Made by a program: the position numbers and the translations under genes. From NCBI GenBank assembly GCA_002835675.1, contig PIZR01000002.1:344277-408276 (forward strand): a DNA stretch of 64,000 nt, written 5' to 3'. Below are positions 43,992-53,175 of this stretch, one piece after another. The DNA comes from Bacillus sp. BA3 (lineage in GTDB: Bacteria; Bacillota; Bacilli; Bacillales; DSM-1321). Every line of letters begins with the position of its first letter. Position 1 is the stretch's first letter. The notes beneath the pieces were generated by a model that was not told the origin of the DNA, searched no databases, and worked only from the letters and a program-made list of their open reading frames with translations.

Positions 43992-44645
43992 TCATTCATT
44001 CCTGCCGATATATCTCCCTCTTACCAGGAAGTAAATATTCTCTGCGATATTCGTTGTATGGTCCGCTGTCCTTTCCAAATATCGAGCTATTAAGGAAAGC
44101 TGTGTAACCTGCTGAAGGTTTTTTTCATCTGAAAGGCGAAGGAGACTCCGAATCATATCTCCATAAAAGCTATCAACCTCGTCATCCATTTCAATGATCT
44201 CTCTTGAAAGAACAACATCTTCCTTCTCAAATGCTTCTATTGAAAGTTGAATCATCTTTAATGTAATATCATGCATCTGCTTTAATGGTGTTAAAGGCAG
44301 AATAAATGGCTGGTCACCGATTCGTATGGCTGATTTAGCGATATTCACACCAAAGTCCGCCATCCTTTCAATATCAGAGGCGATTTTTATGGCAGCAATG
44401 ATACGCCTTAAATCAATCGCAACCGGCTGCTGCTTAGCAATCAGCAAAATCGCAAAGTCATTAATTTCCTCTTCCAGTAAATCAGCGATTGTGTCATCAT
44501 CAATAACTTCAAGAGCCTCTTCTACATTATTGTTTTCCAATGCGGCATATGATTTTGATATGGCATTTGAAGCTAAATTAGCCAACTTCACGATTTTCTC
44601 CTGTAACTCTTTCAATTGAAGCTCGAAATTTTCACGAACGATCAT
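43992..44645 (-). CDS. phoU: Phosphate-uptake regulator PhoU
   Basis: A 217-residue protein of two three-helix bundles with the metal-binding repeats DFGVNIAKSAIR/ASDIERMAD and RTADHTTNIAENIYF/ARYLERTADH. PhoU modulates the Pst transporter and sensor kinase signalling. It starts at ATG 44645, 20 bases past pstB. In B. subtilis the pst operon has two pstB genes and no phoU; here it is the more common pstSCAB-phoU type. Confidence 0.95.
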   Translation of the reverse strand: MIVRENFELQLKELQEKIVKLANLASNAISKSYAALENNNVEEALEVIDDDTIADLLEEEINDFAILLIAKQQPVAIDLRRIIAAIKIASDIERMADFGVNIAKSAIRIGDQPFILPLTPLKQMHDITLKMIQLSIEAFEKEDVVLSREIIEMDDEVDSFYGDMIRSLLRLSDEKNLQQVTQLSLIARYLERTADHTTNIAENIYFLVRGRYIGRNE

Positions 44646-44665
44646 TATCGCATCTCCCTTTCTCT

Positions 44666-45493
44666 TTAACCGAAGCGTCCGGTAATGTAATCTTCTGTTC
44701 TTTTATCATTCGGATTAGAGAAGATGGTGTTTGTATCAGAATATTCGATGACTTCCCCATTTAAGAAGAAGGCTGTTCTATCAGAGATACGTGCTGCCTG
44801 CTGCATGTTATGGGTAACGATGATAATGCTGAAATCCTTTTTCAGTTCTTGGACCAATTCTTCTATTTTCAAAGTGGATATCGGATCAAGAGCAGAAGTC
44901 GGTTCATCCATTAATATGACATCAGGTTCGATGGCCAAACATCTGGCAATACAAAGGCGCTGTTGCTGTCCACCTGAAAGTCCATATGCATTTTCATGCA
45001 GTCGGTCTTTCACTTCATCCCAAATGGCTGCCCCTTTTAAACTCTTTTCAACGATCTCATCAAGAATTTTTTTATTTTTAATTCCATGGATTTTTGGTCC
45101 GTATACAACATTTTCATAAATTGATTTTGGAAAGGGATTAGGCTTTTGGAAAACCATTCCCACCTGTGTCCTTAAATCTTCCACCTTATAGGACTGATCG
45201 AGGATATTCCTGTTTCTATATTTAATCTGGCCTGTCGTTTTCACATCCGGGACTAGCTCTATCATTCGGTTCAATGTTTTGATGTAGGTCGATTTCCCAC
45301 ATCCTGAAGGCCCAATGATGGCGGTCACTTCATTTTGGTGCATATCCAGATTAATATTTTTCAAAGCATGGTTTTCCCCATACCATAAATTAAGATTGGA
45401 TGTTTCATACACCTTTTCCGTCAAGGCAGCTGATTCGACATTTTCGATTCCGATTGCCGTTGACTCTTTTTCTCTCGTTAAGGTCATATTCAT
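44666..45493 (-). CDS. pstB: Phosphate ABC transporter ATP-binding protein
   Basis: The ATPase of the high-affinity phosphate transporter. Walker [10 protein letters not shown], signature LSGGQQQR, Walker [14 protein letters not shown] and the switch His in VTHNMQ are intact. It carries an N-terminal extension of about 20 residues before [22 protein letters not shown] precedes the ATG at 45493. One pstB only. Confidence 0.97.
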   Translation of the reverse strand: MNMTLTREKESTAIGIENVESAALTEKVYETSNLNLWYGENHALKNINLDMHQNEVTAIIGPSGCGKSTYIKTLNRMIELVPDVKTTGQIKYRNRNILDQSYKVEDLRTQVGMVFQKPNPFPKSIYENVVYGPKIHGIKNKKILDEIVEKSLKGAAIWDEVKDRLHENAYGLSGGQQQRLCIARCLAIEPDVILMDEPTSALDPISTLKIEELVQELKKDFSIIIVTHNMQQAARISDRTAFFLNGEVIEYSDTNTIFSNPNDKRTEDYITGRFG

Positions 45494-45508
45494 GCTTCCT
45501 TCCTCCTA

Positions 45509-46387
45509 TCAGTATCTTTTCTGGAATTTATTTCGAATTATAACCGCTATTGAATTCATGAATATTAACAGGATGAGTAAAACGATGATTCCCGCGGCAG
45601 CAACCTGCTGGAATTCCTCCTGTGGACGGGATGTCCAATTATAGATTTGCATCGGCAGCACTGTGAATGTATCCATGACCGTTTGAGGTAAAAAGGCGAT
45701 GAACATTGGTATGCCAACCACCACCAATGGAGCCGTTTCACCGATTGCACGTGATAAAGCAAGTATCCCCCCAGTTAAAATGCCAGGTATCGCAGCAGGC
45801 AGGACCACTTTCAATATCGTTTGCCACTTTGTTGCACCCATTCCAAATGAAGCTTCCCTTAAATCACGAGGTACGGCACGTATGGCCTCTTGGGCAGCCA
45901 CTATGATGACAGGAAGAACAAGTAGGCTCATCGTCAAGCCTGCTGCCAATATGGACCGGTCCAAGGCTAGGGCACGAACGAAAACCGTTAAACCCAAAAG
46001 TCCAAATACTATTGACGGGACACCTGCCAGATTGGAAATATTCACTTTGATAAAAGTGGTAATCCAATTCTTCCGGGCATATTCCTCTAAATAAATGGCC
46101 GTTCCAACACCAAGCAGCAGGGAAACCGGGGCCACCACTACCATCAACCAAATTGAACCGATCAACGCTGCCTTTATACCAGCCTCTTCAGGTTTCCTGG
46201 AAGCGAAATTCTGAAGGAAATCCCCATTCAGACTGCCAATTCCTTGAGTGAATATCCGATAAAATAAGATGGCCAATACGAGGAGGCCAACCAATGTTGC
46301 CAAGAAGAATAATCCTTTACAAATCGTGTTAACAGCCAGCCTAACAGGCATTTTTTTTGCAACATGACTTTTGTTTATCAGTTTCAT
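45509..46387 (-). CDS. pstA: Phosphate ABC transporter permease PstA
   Basis: A 292-residue inner permease with six hydrophobic segments and the EAA-loop REASFGMGATKWQTILKVVLPAAIPGILTG. It pairs with PstC. The gene begins only 3 bases after the pstC stop codon, so it is translationally coupled. Confidence 0.95.
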   Translation of the reverse strand: MKLINKSHVAKKMPVRLAVNTICKGLFFLATLVGLLVLAILFYRIFTQGIGSLNGDFLQNFASRKPEEAGIKAALIGSIWLMVVVAPVSLLLGVGTAIYLEEYARKNWITTFIKVNISNLAGVPSIVFGLLGLTVFVRALALDRSILAAGLTMSLLVLPVIIVAAQEAIRAVPRDLREASFGMGATKWQTILKVVLPAAIPGILTGGILALSRAIGETAPLVVVGIPMFIAFLPQTVMDTFTVLPMQIYNWTSRPQEEFQQVAAAGIIVLLILLIFMNSIAVIIRNKFQKRY

Positions 46388-46390
46388 GTC

Positions 46391-47329
46391 TTAGTATTCC
46401 TCCCTGAACTTGCGAGAGATGAACTGCGCCAGTAAATTCATGATAAGCGTAAAGACGAACAGTGTCATTCCAACCGCATAAATGCTGTAGTAAATCGTTG
46501 TCCCATATCCTGCATCCCCCGAACTTACCTGTACAATATAAGCGGTCATCGTTTGAATCGATGAAGTGATATCCATGCTCATATTTGGGGTCGAGCCGCC
46601 GGCAACACTCACAATCATGGTTTCCCCGATCGCTCTGGATAGAGCAAGAACGATGGATGCCACAATTCCTGAAACGGCTGCTGGCAATACCACTTTAATT
46701 GTCGTTTCGAGTTTCGTTGCTCCTAAGGCATACGCACCTTCGCGAATCGACTTCGGTACTGATACAAGGGCATCTTCCGACAAAGAGGCTATCATCGGCA
46801 TGATCATGATTCCTACAACGATCCCAGGACTTAGAGCATTGAACATGTCAAGGGAAGGAAATAAATCCCGCAAAACCGGTGTTACAAAAGTTAAGGCAAA
46901 GAAGCCGTAAACGATAGTAGGGATTCCAGCTAAAACTTCTAAAATCGGCTTAATGATTCTGCGTGTTTTCTCTGATGCATATTCACTCAAGAAAATGGCT
47001 GTTGCAAGCCCTACTGGAACTGCAACCACCGCTGCTATGACTGTTATCTTCAATGTTCCCACGATAAGCGGCATAATCCCATAGGACGGTGTAGATGCAA
47101 ATGGCAGCCATTTAGCTTCTGTAAAAAATTCGACGATAGATACTTTGTCAAAAAAGATAAATGTTTCAAATATAAGCGTCAGGATGATCCCGATTGTAGT
47201 AAAAACGGAAATTGCCGCCGTAAGGAACAAAAGCTTAGGGATGACTTTTTCCATATTCATTTTTTTCTTACTTTTCTTTTCCAGGATCATTTGCTGTACA
47301 GAATAGGTATCTGTTTTTCTAAGTTCCAA
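46391..47329 (-). CDS. pstC: Phosphate ABC transporter permease PstC
   Basis: A 312-residue permease with a cytoplasmic N-terminal tail rich in Lys (KKSKKKMNMEKV), six membrane segments and the EAA-loop REGAYALGATKLETTIKVVLPAAVSGIVAS. The start is TTG 47329 after GGAGGATGCAAG. A GC-rich hairpin in the 99-base gap to pstS could reduce read-through from pstS. Confidence 0.93.
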   Translation of the reverse strand: MELRKTDTYSVQQMILEKKSKKKMNMEKVIPKLLFLTAAISVFTTIGIILTLIFETFIFFDKVSIVEFFTEAKWLPFASTPSYGIMPLIVGTLKITVIAAVVAVPVGLATAIFLSEYASEKTRRIIKPILEVLAGIPTIVYGFFALTFVTPVLRDLFPSLDMFNALSPGIVVGIMIMPMIASLSEDALVSVPKSIREGAYALGATKLETTIKVVLPAAVSGIVASIVLALSRAIGETMIVSVAGGSTPNMSMDITSSIQTMTAYIVQVSSGDAGYGTTIYYSIYAVGMTLFVFTLIMNLLAQFISRKFREEY

Positions 47330-47380
47330 CTTGCATCCTCCATTTCAGACACACAATATTTGGATTTACAAGCTGTTACC

Positions 47381-47405
47381 CCCGCCTTAATCGAGTCAAG
47401 GCGGG
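47381..47405 (-). other. Stem-loop between pstS and pstC
   Basis: CCCGCCTT and AAGGCGGG form an 8-bp GC-rich stem with a 9-base loop and no T-run. It lies 24 bases past the pstS stop. It may act in mRNA stability so that the binding protein is made in excess, a common arrangement. Confidence 0.6.
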
Positions 47406-47428
47406 ATTTCAGTAGCCTGTAATATCGT

Positions 47429-48391
47429 TTATTTTTCCAGTTCTTTTAATTTATCAAGATCTTTCTGGTACTCTTCTTCCGGCAGGCTGATATAACCCAC
47501 TTCTTCAGCAAGCTCTCCTGCATTTTCAATGACGAATTGAGTATAATCAGCAACTTGTTCTTTTTCAGCTACCGACTTATTAGCTACATATGTGTAAAGT
47601 GGACGTGACAATGGTGCATACTCCCCACTTTTAATCGTTTCATGTGTTGGCTCTACAGCACCTTTGCCGTTGTCGATGGAAATGATCTTTAACTTATCTT
47701 TATTTTCAGAGTAGTAGGCATAACCGAAGAAACCAATCGCATTTTTATCACCTTCAACACCTTGTACAAGGACATTATCATCTTCTGAAAGCGTAGCATT
47801 TTCCACCATCGGTTTTTCTTCAAGGATCACTTCATTGAAATAATCATATGTGCCTGAATCTGTTCCCGGAGAGTAGAATTTAATTTCTTCGTTCGGCCAT
47901 TCAGGACGTATATCAGACCATTTCTTCACCTTTCCATTATCAATCCACAGTTTTTGAAGTTCTTCAACTGTTAGTGAATCGATGAATTCATTATCTTTAT
48001 TGGCGACGATTGAAATACCGTCAAATGCCAGTTTCAACTCTGTATATTTAACTCCCTTTTCATCAAGTAAGGCAGTTTCTTCTTCTTTGACCGGGCGGGA
48101 TGCATTGGCTAGGTCCGTATCACCAGCGATGAATTTCTTGAATCCCCCACCTGTTCCTGACGATCCCACTGAAACCTTCACATCAGGCTGTGTAGCCATA
48201 TATTCTTCTGCAACTGCCTCCATGATCGGAAAGACCGTTGAAGAACCATCCGTAATTACTTCTCCCTGCAGTTGGCCAGATCCTTTTCCTTCACCGCTGC
48301 TTGTCTTAGTGTCATCGGATCCACAACCCGCCGCTACTGCAATTACTCCACCCATCATTACAGTCATTGCCATACCTTTGAAACGTCTCAT
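47429..48391 (-). CDS. pstS: Phosphate-binding lipoprotein PstS
   Basis: A 320-residue solute-binding protein with a signal peptide and lipobox (VAAGC, Cys at about 23), then the PstS domain with phosphate-binding TDGSSTVFPI, SVGSSGTGGGF and PGTDSGTYDYF. AGGGGG precedes the ATG. First gene of the pst operon; a PhoP-box-like repeat array and a TATGAT -10 lie upstream. Confidence 0.95.
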   Translation of the reverse strand: MRRFKGMAMTVMMGGVIAVAAGCGSDDTKTSSGEGKGSGQLQGEVITDGSSTVFPIMEAVAEEYMATQPDVKVSVGSSGTGGGFKKFIAGDTDLANASRPVKEEETALLDEKGVKYTELKLAFDGISIVANKDNEFIDSLTVEELQKLWIDNGKVKKWSDIRPEWPNEEIKFYSPGTDSGTYDYFNEVILEEKPMVENATLSEDDNVLVQGVEGDKNAIGFFGYAYYSENKDKLKIISIDNGKGAVEPTHETIKSGEYAPLSRPLYTYVANKSVAEKEQVADYTQFVIENAGELAEEVGYISLPEEEYQKDLDKLKELEK

Positions 48392-48440
48392 TTGTAAATC
48401 CCCCTAAGAATTTTATATGAATATTTTGTCCTACTCTCAC

Positions 48441-48515
48441 ATCATACTTTTAGACTGTAAACTCCGTTTGAAGCAAATGTAAATATTCAGTAAATAATTG
48501 TGTGCTAATTGTAAA
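48441..48515 (-). promoter_or_regulatory. pst promoter with PhoP-box-like repeats
   Basis: On the minus strand TTTACA (complement of 48510-48515), CACACA, TTACTG, TTACAT-type hexamers (complement of 48478-48483) and TTTACA (complement of 48456-48461) are spaced in 11-bp steps (32 and 22 bases apart). PhoP binds TTAACA-type hexamers with 5-base spacers. A TATGAT -10 follows (complement of 48441-48446). The fit is good; direct regulation by PhoP is inferred. Confidence 0.75.
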
Positions 48516-48553
48516 GACGAAAGAACTGTACTGATCTAGGTCTTAAAATGCAA

Positions 48554-48592
48554 AAAAACACGTTTCCGGTTTTACCCAAAAACGTGTTTTTA
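48554..48592 (-). terminator. Terminator of pbpA
   Basis: AAAACACGTTT and AAACGTGTTTT form the stem; a T-rich tail is present on the minus strand. It lies 6 bases past the pbpA stop. Confidence 0.8.
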
Positions 48593-48597
48593 ACCTT

Positions 48598-50784
48598 TTA
48601 TTCATTTTCCTGGCTTTTTCTAACTTCAGCTTGGTCCTTTTGAACGTCTTTACCATTCTCCACTTTCAAATCAGTCGAGGTTTCGGTATTTTCTTTGTCC
48701 TTCTTAGCCCGTTCTTTTTTCAGTTCGAAATAAGTATCCATGATTTCTTCACCTATCTCTTTACTCATGCTGTGGCCTGAATGTCCTTGGTATGCCCACG
48801 GAACAACGACCGCAAAAGCGACCTCAGGATTTTTAGCTGGGGCATAGCCAACCAACGTGATATTCATCGTATCTTGAGGTTCGCTATAATCCGCTCGGTT
48901 CGGACCATCATAGAACGCTTGCGCCGTTCCGGTTTTAGCCGCTACCGTATATGACTTATTCCCAAAGTAAGTATAAGCTGTTCCGCCTTGTTCCATCGAA
49001 ACTTTCTCGAAACCGCTCTGCACACGTTCTATCCATTCTTCCTTCATCTCAAGACGATTAAGGACAGTTGGTGAAACGTCTTCGGCAACAGGACCCAATT
49101 CCTCATTATTATCAACAGGATCACGGATTTCCTTAACCATATGCGGCTTCATGCGGTTACCGCCATTTGCAATGGCTGAAACATACTGCACAAGCTGCAT
49201 CGGTGTGTACGTATCGTACTGTCCGATAGCGAGGTCAAGCAGCTTACCTGGTGACGTTTCCGAACCTTTGAATCCACTCATTTCATTCGGGAGATCAATC
49301 CCCGTGCGGACACCCAAGCCAAACTGGGCAAATGAATTCCGCATGGTCGAAAAGGCGCTAGAACTAATATTCAATGGCTCATTCGGCACATAATGCGCAC
49401 CTGCAATATTAATTGCCGTTCTGAACATATAAACGTTCGAGGATACTTTCAATGCGGTCAAATCATTAATGTTCCCGAAGTTACTATATGAGCCTTTTTC
49501 CTTTGTACCCTTAATCTTCAGCTTCGTATCATAAAAGTATGTACCTGGCTGAATGGCTCCTTGCTGATAACCAGTCAAAACAGTTGCGCCTTTTACTGAG
49601 GAGCCCATTGTATAGGAAGTCGTAATATTCCCTAATGCAAAGTCCTCTATGGAAGATTTCCCTGTTTTTGAATCCTTCTCATATTTCTTGCCCGCCATCG
49701 TTAAAATTTCCCCTGTATTAGGATCCATCATAACGACAAAAGCTCTATCCAAGAACTTAGTGTTGCCCATTTTTTTCTTGGCAATCAATTGCTTTTCAAT
49801 GATTTCCTCTGTTGCAAGCTGTAAATCCATATCAACTGTCAATATAAGATCTTTTCCTCGCGAACCTTCAGTAATCACTTCGGAATCGACAACATTTCCT
49901 GATTTATCGGTCACATTCCTTACTTTCGCTTTCTGCCCTTGGAGGATATCTTCATATTGCGCCTCGATATAGCTCTTTCCTACTCGGTCATTCCGGCTGT
50001 AATCACGTGCAAGGTAGTAGTTCAGGCTTTCACTAGGTAACCCTTCTTCAGATGAGGAAACTTTACCCAATACAGATTTAAGTGTTTTATTATATGTATA
50101 AAAACGATCCCAATCTGTAGATACATCGACTCCTGGGAGCGAATCAAGGTTTTCACTCACCTTGGCGAACTCTTCTTTTGTTACTTTCTTGTTTTTCACA
50201 ATTTGCGGGGTAAGGGCATATCCGCTTGCAAATTCCCTATAGATAGCAAGGACTTCCAAATCTTTATCCGAAAGCTTTGTTTCTTCTTCAGTAATTCGAT
50301 CAAGCTGAAGCTTATACAAATCACGTTCTTCCATCTCGCCTTCTTCCACTTTTTTCCGCTCTTTATCGGTAATCTTTTTCTCGGCCAGCTTTGGATTCTT
50401 CAAAATCCAAAAATCCTTTTTATCGCGTTCAGTCACTTTGTCTGTTTCCTTTTCGATCAACTTCGCGAGTTCCCCAGCCGTTTCCAGCATTTCTGTTTGT
50501 TTCGTACCTTGCTTTCGTGTATATGTAATTGCATCCAGTGGTTGGTTATCGACCATCAATTTTAAATTCCGGTCATACATTTTCCCACGGGGCACCGAAT
50601 TATTCACGGTCACTTCCTCTGTTCTTTCAATCTCACGCCGGTAATCATCACCATAAACAATCTGTACAACACCCAAGCGTAAAATTAAAGCGGAAAACAA
50701 AACAAACACTAAAAAGAAAAGAATATTCAATCTGAAAGGCACATGCGTCTTTTTCTTTTTCTTTTTATTCACACTAAGCCACAC
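48598..50784 (-). CDS. pbpA: Class B penicillin-binding protein 2A
   Basis: A 728-residue monofunctional transpeptidase needed for rod-shape elongation. A basic N-terminal tail and membrane anchor (ILFFLVFVLFSALILRLGVVQI, about 21-42) precede the dimerisation domain and the transpeptidase domain with SxxK (S395-S-V-K398), SSN in KVSSNVYMFR and KTG in AAKTGTAQ. The Glu/Lys-rich C-terminal tail is long. The start GTG at 50784 is not secure; the frame may begin at 50772. Length matches B. subtilis PbpA (716). Confidence 0.93.
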   Translation of the reverse strand: MWLSVNKKKKKKTHVPFRLNILFFLVFVLFSALILRLGVVQIVYGDDYRREIERTEEVTVNNSVPRGKMYDRNLKLMVDNQPLDAITYTRKQGTKQTEMLETAGELAKLIEKETDKVTERDKKDFWILKNPKLAEKKITDKERKKVEEGEMEERDLYKLQLDRITEEETKLSDKDLEVLAIYREFASGYALTPQIVKNKKVTKEEFAKVSENLDSLPGVDVSTDWDRFYTYNKTLKSVLGKVSSSEEGLPSESLNYYLARDYSRNDRVGKSYIEAQYEDILQGQKAKVRNVTDKSGNVVDSEVITEGSRGKDLILTVDMDLQLATEEIIEKQLIAKKKMGNTKFLDRAFVVMMDPNTGEILTMAGKKYEKDSKTGKSSIEDFALGNITTSYTMGSSVKGATVLTGYQQGAIQPGTYFYDTKLKIKGTKEKGSYSNFGNINDLTALKVSSNVYMFRTAINIAGAHYVPNEPLNISSSAFSTMRNSFAQFGLGVRTGIDLPNEMSGFKGSETSPGKLLDLAIGQYDTYTPMQLVQYVSAIANGGNRMKPHMVKEIRDPVDNNEELGPVAEDVSPTVLNRLEMKEEWIERVQSGFEKVSMEQGGTAYTYFGNKSYTVAAKTGTAQAFYDGPNRADYSEPQDTMNITLVGYAPAKNPEVAFAVVVPWAYQGHSGHSMSKEIGEEIMDTYFELKKERAKKDKENTETSTDLKVENGKDVQKDQAEVRKSQENE

Positions 50785-50941
50785 ATCCTTTTTACATAGT
50801 CATAATAGGTCCTATACCATTCTATAGAACATTTATATTTTTTTCTACCTTAGTGTTCTAGAAATATTAAACATCTAACGAACTTTACATAAAAAGTGAC
50901 TTACGGCTCATAGATCCTAAAACCGTAAGTCCTGATATTGG

Positions 50942-50967
50942 AAAAGAGGCCTCTAAGGCCTCTTTTT
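50942..50967. terminator. Terminator downstream of yqgE
   Basis: AAAGAGGCC and GGCCTCTTT form the stem with a TCTAA-type loop, followed by T5/T4 runs. A second hairpin (ACTTACGG/CCGTAAGT, about 50898-50932) lies beyond it. Confidence 0.8.
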
Positions 50968-52187
50968 CAATCTTGGTCAATGATATCGATTTTCCGTATA
51001 AACCAATATATCACGGTATGCCCTGCCCCGACGATTAACAGATAGATCGGCAGTACTTCCTTTAGGTCGAATAACATGACGGAAAGTATGAATCCTGATA
51101 TCGATACGATCCTTCCAAGATGAACGAACAGTTCCCGGACAACGATATATTCAATCCTCATTTCCGCTGCCTTCCAAGCACGGCCTATAATGTCATACGT
51201 CAACGATATATAAGGGACCAAAAGAATAGGATAAGCGGTAGCGACAATTGCCCCATAAATAAGAAGCTTCCCGAATGTGATATCAAATGCAATCAATAAG
51301 ACCCCTGCATACAACAGGATTCCTCCAATAAGAATGGCCTTTTTTCGCATCGGCTGTTTTATATATCGTGAAGCAAAAAAATACGCAACGAATGAAATGG
51401 CCGAATTTAACAGACCATAGCTCCCTAAGGCAAGTTCACTATCCGTCTGAATGAAAACGTTAATCGAAATGATGAACATGAAGGTGCCCTCTCGTATCCC
51501 TTGAAAAAAGTGAGCACGTGTGATCAATAGCCAATTCCGATTATTTTTACGTTCCTGCAATATCCGAAGGAAACAGTATCTGCCATGTGCTGGACGTCTT
51601 TTTAAAGAAAAGCTAAGAAACACCGCAACGGAAAACAATAGCAAAGACAATCCGAATACAATGGAATATCCCGTGAATTTTTCAAGCCTCGAAATGATGA
51701 ACCCTGAAAGAATCGGACCGACCATTCCCCCAAGGGATGATAAAATCCCTAAAAAACCATTGAAGAAATCTCTTGTTTCCGGTTCAGTTATCTCAAAAGT
51801 CAAGACATTATAGGCAAGCCAATAAAACCCATAACCGATTCCTAACAGTCCACCAAGCAACCAAAGGAAATCCGTTGCCCGTGTGCCGACCAATAGGACT
51901 GATAAATAAAATAGGGCCAAAAAGATAACACCCAGACGCAAAACAATGATTCGATCCACTTTTTTCGCCAACCTGCCAGCAAAGACAAAGGTAAGCGGTT
52001 GAAAAAGCACCACGGTTAGATTATATACGGCAATATCAACAATTTGACCGGATTGTTTCCACAAGTACACATTAACGAATGTATTGGATAAAGCAATACT
52101 TAGGCTGTACAGCCCGCCAATAAACAAAAGGAGGTGCAGATCCTTCTTTCCCCCCGCTTCACCCAACCATCTCTCTAAAATACCCAT
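50967..52187 (-). CDS. yqgE: MFS transporter YqgE
   Basis: A 406-residue major facilitator protein with twelve hydrophobic segments and the basic loop FAGRLAKKVDR between helices 2 and 3. Substrate unknown. AAGGAGAG precedes the ATG at 52187. It matches the location of yqgE in B. subtilis. Its upstream region is the 106-bp repeat array. Confidence 0.88.
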   Translation of the reverse strand: MGILERWLGEAGGKKDLHLLLFIGGLYSLSIALSNTFVNVYLWKQSGQIVDIAVYNLTVVLFQPLTFVFAGRLAKKVDRIIVLRLGVIFLALFYLSVLLVGTRATDFLWLLGGLLGIGYGFYWLAYNVLTFEITEPETRDFFNGFLGILSSLGGMVGPILSGFIISRLEKFTGYSIVFGLSLLLFSVAVFLSFSLKRRPAHGRYCFLRILQERKNNRNWLLITRAHFFQGIREGTFMFIISINVFIQTDSELALGSYGLLNSAISFVAYFFASRYIKQPMRKKAILIGGILLYAGVLLIAFDITFGKLLIYGAIVATAYPILLVPYISLTYDIIGRAWKAAEMRIEYIVVRELFVHLGRIVSISGFILSVMLFDLKEVLPIYLLIVGAGHTVIYWFIRKIDIIDQD

Positions 52188-52253
52188 TGTTTTAACTCTC
52201 CTTTAAATTCCACTCTAGTGTTTGAAAAAACAAAAGAATTTATGTAAAAAAAG

Positions 52254-52800
52254 GTAAAGAAAACTCTTCGATTGGCGAAGACAGAGAAGTAGTTGCCCTT
52301 ATACTGTTTTCCTTAAAAGCTCTCTTCCGAATAAATCAAAAACAGTGTAAAGAAAACTCTTTGATTGGCGAGCCAGGATGGCGATGACAGAGAAGTAGTT
52401 GCACTTATACTGTTTTCCTTAAAAGTTCTCTCCCGAATAAATCAAAAACAGTGTAAAGAAAACTCTTTGATTGGCGAGCCAGGATGGCGATGACAGAGAA
52501 GTAGTTGCACTTATACTGTTTTCCATAAATCTCTCTCTCAAATAAAATTAATAACAGTATAAAGAAAACTCTTCGATTGGCGAGCCAGGATGGCGAAGAC
52601 AGAGAAGTAGTTGCCTTTATACTGTTTTCCATAATAGCTTTTCCCTTAAAATCAGAAGAACAGTATAAAGAAAACTCTTTGATTGGCGAGCCGGGATGGC
52701 GAGGACAGAGGAGTAGTTGCCCTTATACTGTTTTCCATAATAGCTTTTCCCTTAAAATCAGAAGAACAGTATAAAGAAAACTCTTTGATTGGCGAAGACG
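52254..52800. repeat. Tandem array of 106-bp hairpin units
   Basis: GTAAAGAAAACTC-type unit starts recur at 52254, 52347, 52453, 52559, 52665 and 52771, i.e. once 93 and then four times exactly 106 bases. Each unit carries AACAGTRTAAAG and CTTATACTGTT as facing arms about 55 bases apart, giving a hairpin. The first and last units lack the 13-base GAGCCAGGATGGC, which is flanked by GGCGA direct repeats. A degenerate further unit lies near 53050-53100. Confidence 0.9.
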
Positions 52801-52828
52801 AAGGGGATGATCATGAATTTGGAGTGTT

Positions 52829-53045
52829 TACTCGTGAATTCGATCCTTTTCCTCGTGAGTTTCAGATTTCACTCAGGAATTGAAGTGTTTACTCGTGAAT
52901 TTTTGCGTTTTACTCGTGAATTTTTGCGTTTTACTCGTGAATTTCGGGCTTTTACTCGTGAGTTTTGAGCTTTTACTCGTGAATTTGTGCGTTTCTCGTA
53001 AATTTCCATCTTTATTCGCAGCTTTTTCTCGTGAATTTCTTTCAC
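52829..53045. repeat. 21-bp tandem repeat array (ACTCGTGAATTT...)
   Basis: The word CTCGTGA(A/G)TT recurs at 52831, 52852, 52892, 52913, 52934, 52955 and 52976, with degenerate copies at 52872, 52995 and 53028, mostly 20-21 bases apart. The variable part of each unit ends in GCGTTT or GGCTTT. It is inserted in a degenerate 106-bp unit. In frame it would code for LLVNFCV repeats, but no start or binding site supports that. Confidence 0.88.
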
Positions 53046-53120
53046 TTCTTTTGGCGAAACAGCATACGGGTTGCCTTTATATAGTTTTTCTTCAATGTTC
53101 CCGTTCGGATTAGAGAAACA

Positions 53121-53166
53121 AAAAAAAGACAGGATTCCTTTTCAGAAAAGGAACCCTGTCTTTTTT
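53121..53166. terminator. Strong terminator next to sodA
   Basis: AAAAAAGACAGG...CCTGTCTTTTTT with an inner CTTTTC/GAAAAG stem, T6 on both strands. Terminates sodA on the minus strand. Confidence 0.9.
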
Positions 53167-53175
53167 AATTACAAA

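Noticed and set aside
45699..46094. Long plus-strand frames inside pstA, pstC and pstB
   Set aside because: They mirror membrane-protein genes on the minus strand and have no ribosome sites.
52254..53045. CRISPR array
   Set aside because: The repeats are not short identical repeats with unique spacers: one array has complete 106-bp units and the other 21-bp units without spacers. No cas genes are present.
52405..53113. Small coding frames across the tandem arrays (for example LLVNFCV repeats)
   Set aside because: The frames are a by-product of repeats whose unit length happens to keep frame; no ribosome sites and opposite-strand frames are equally open.
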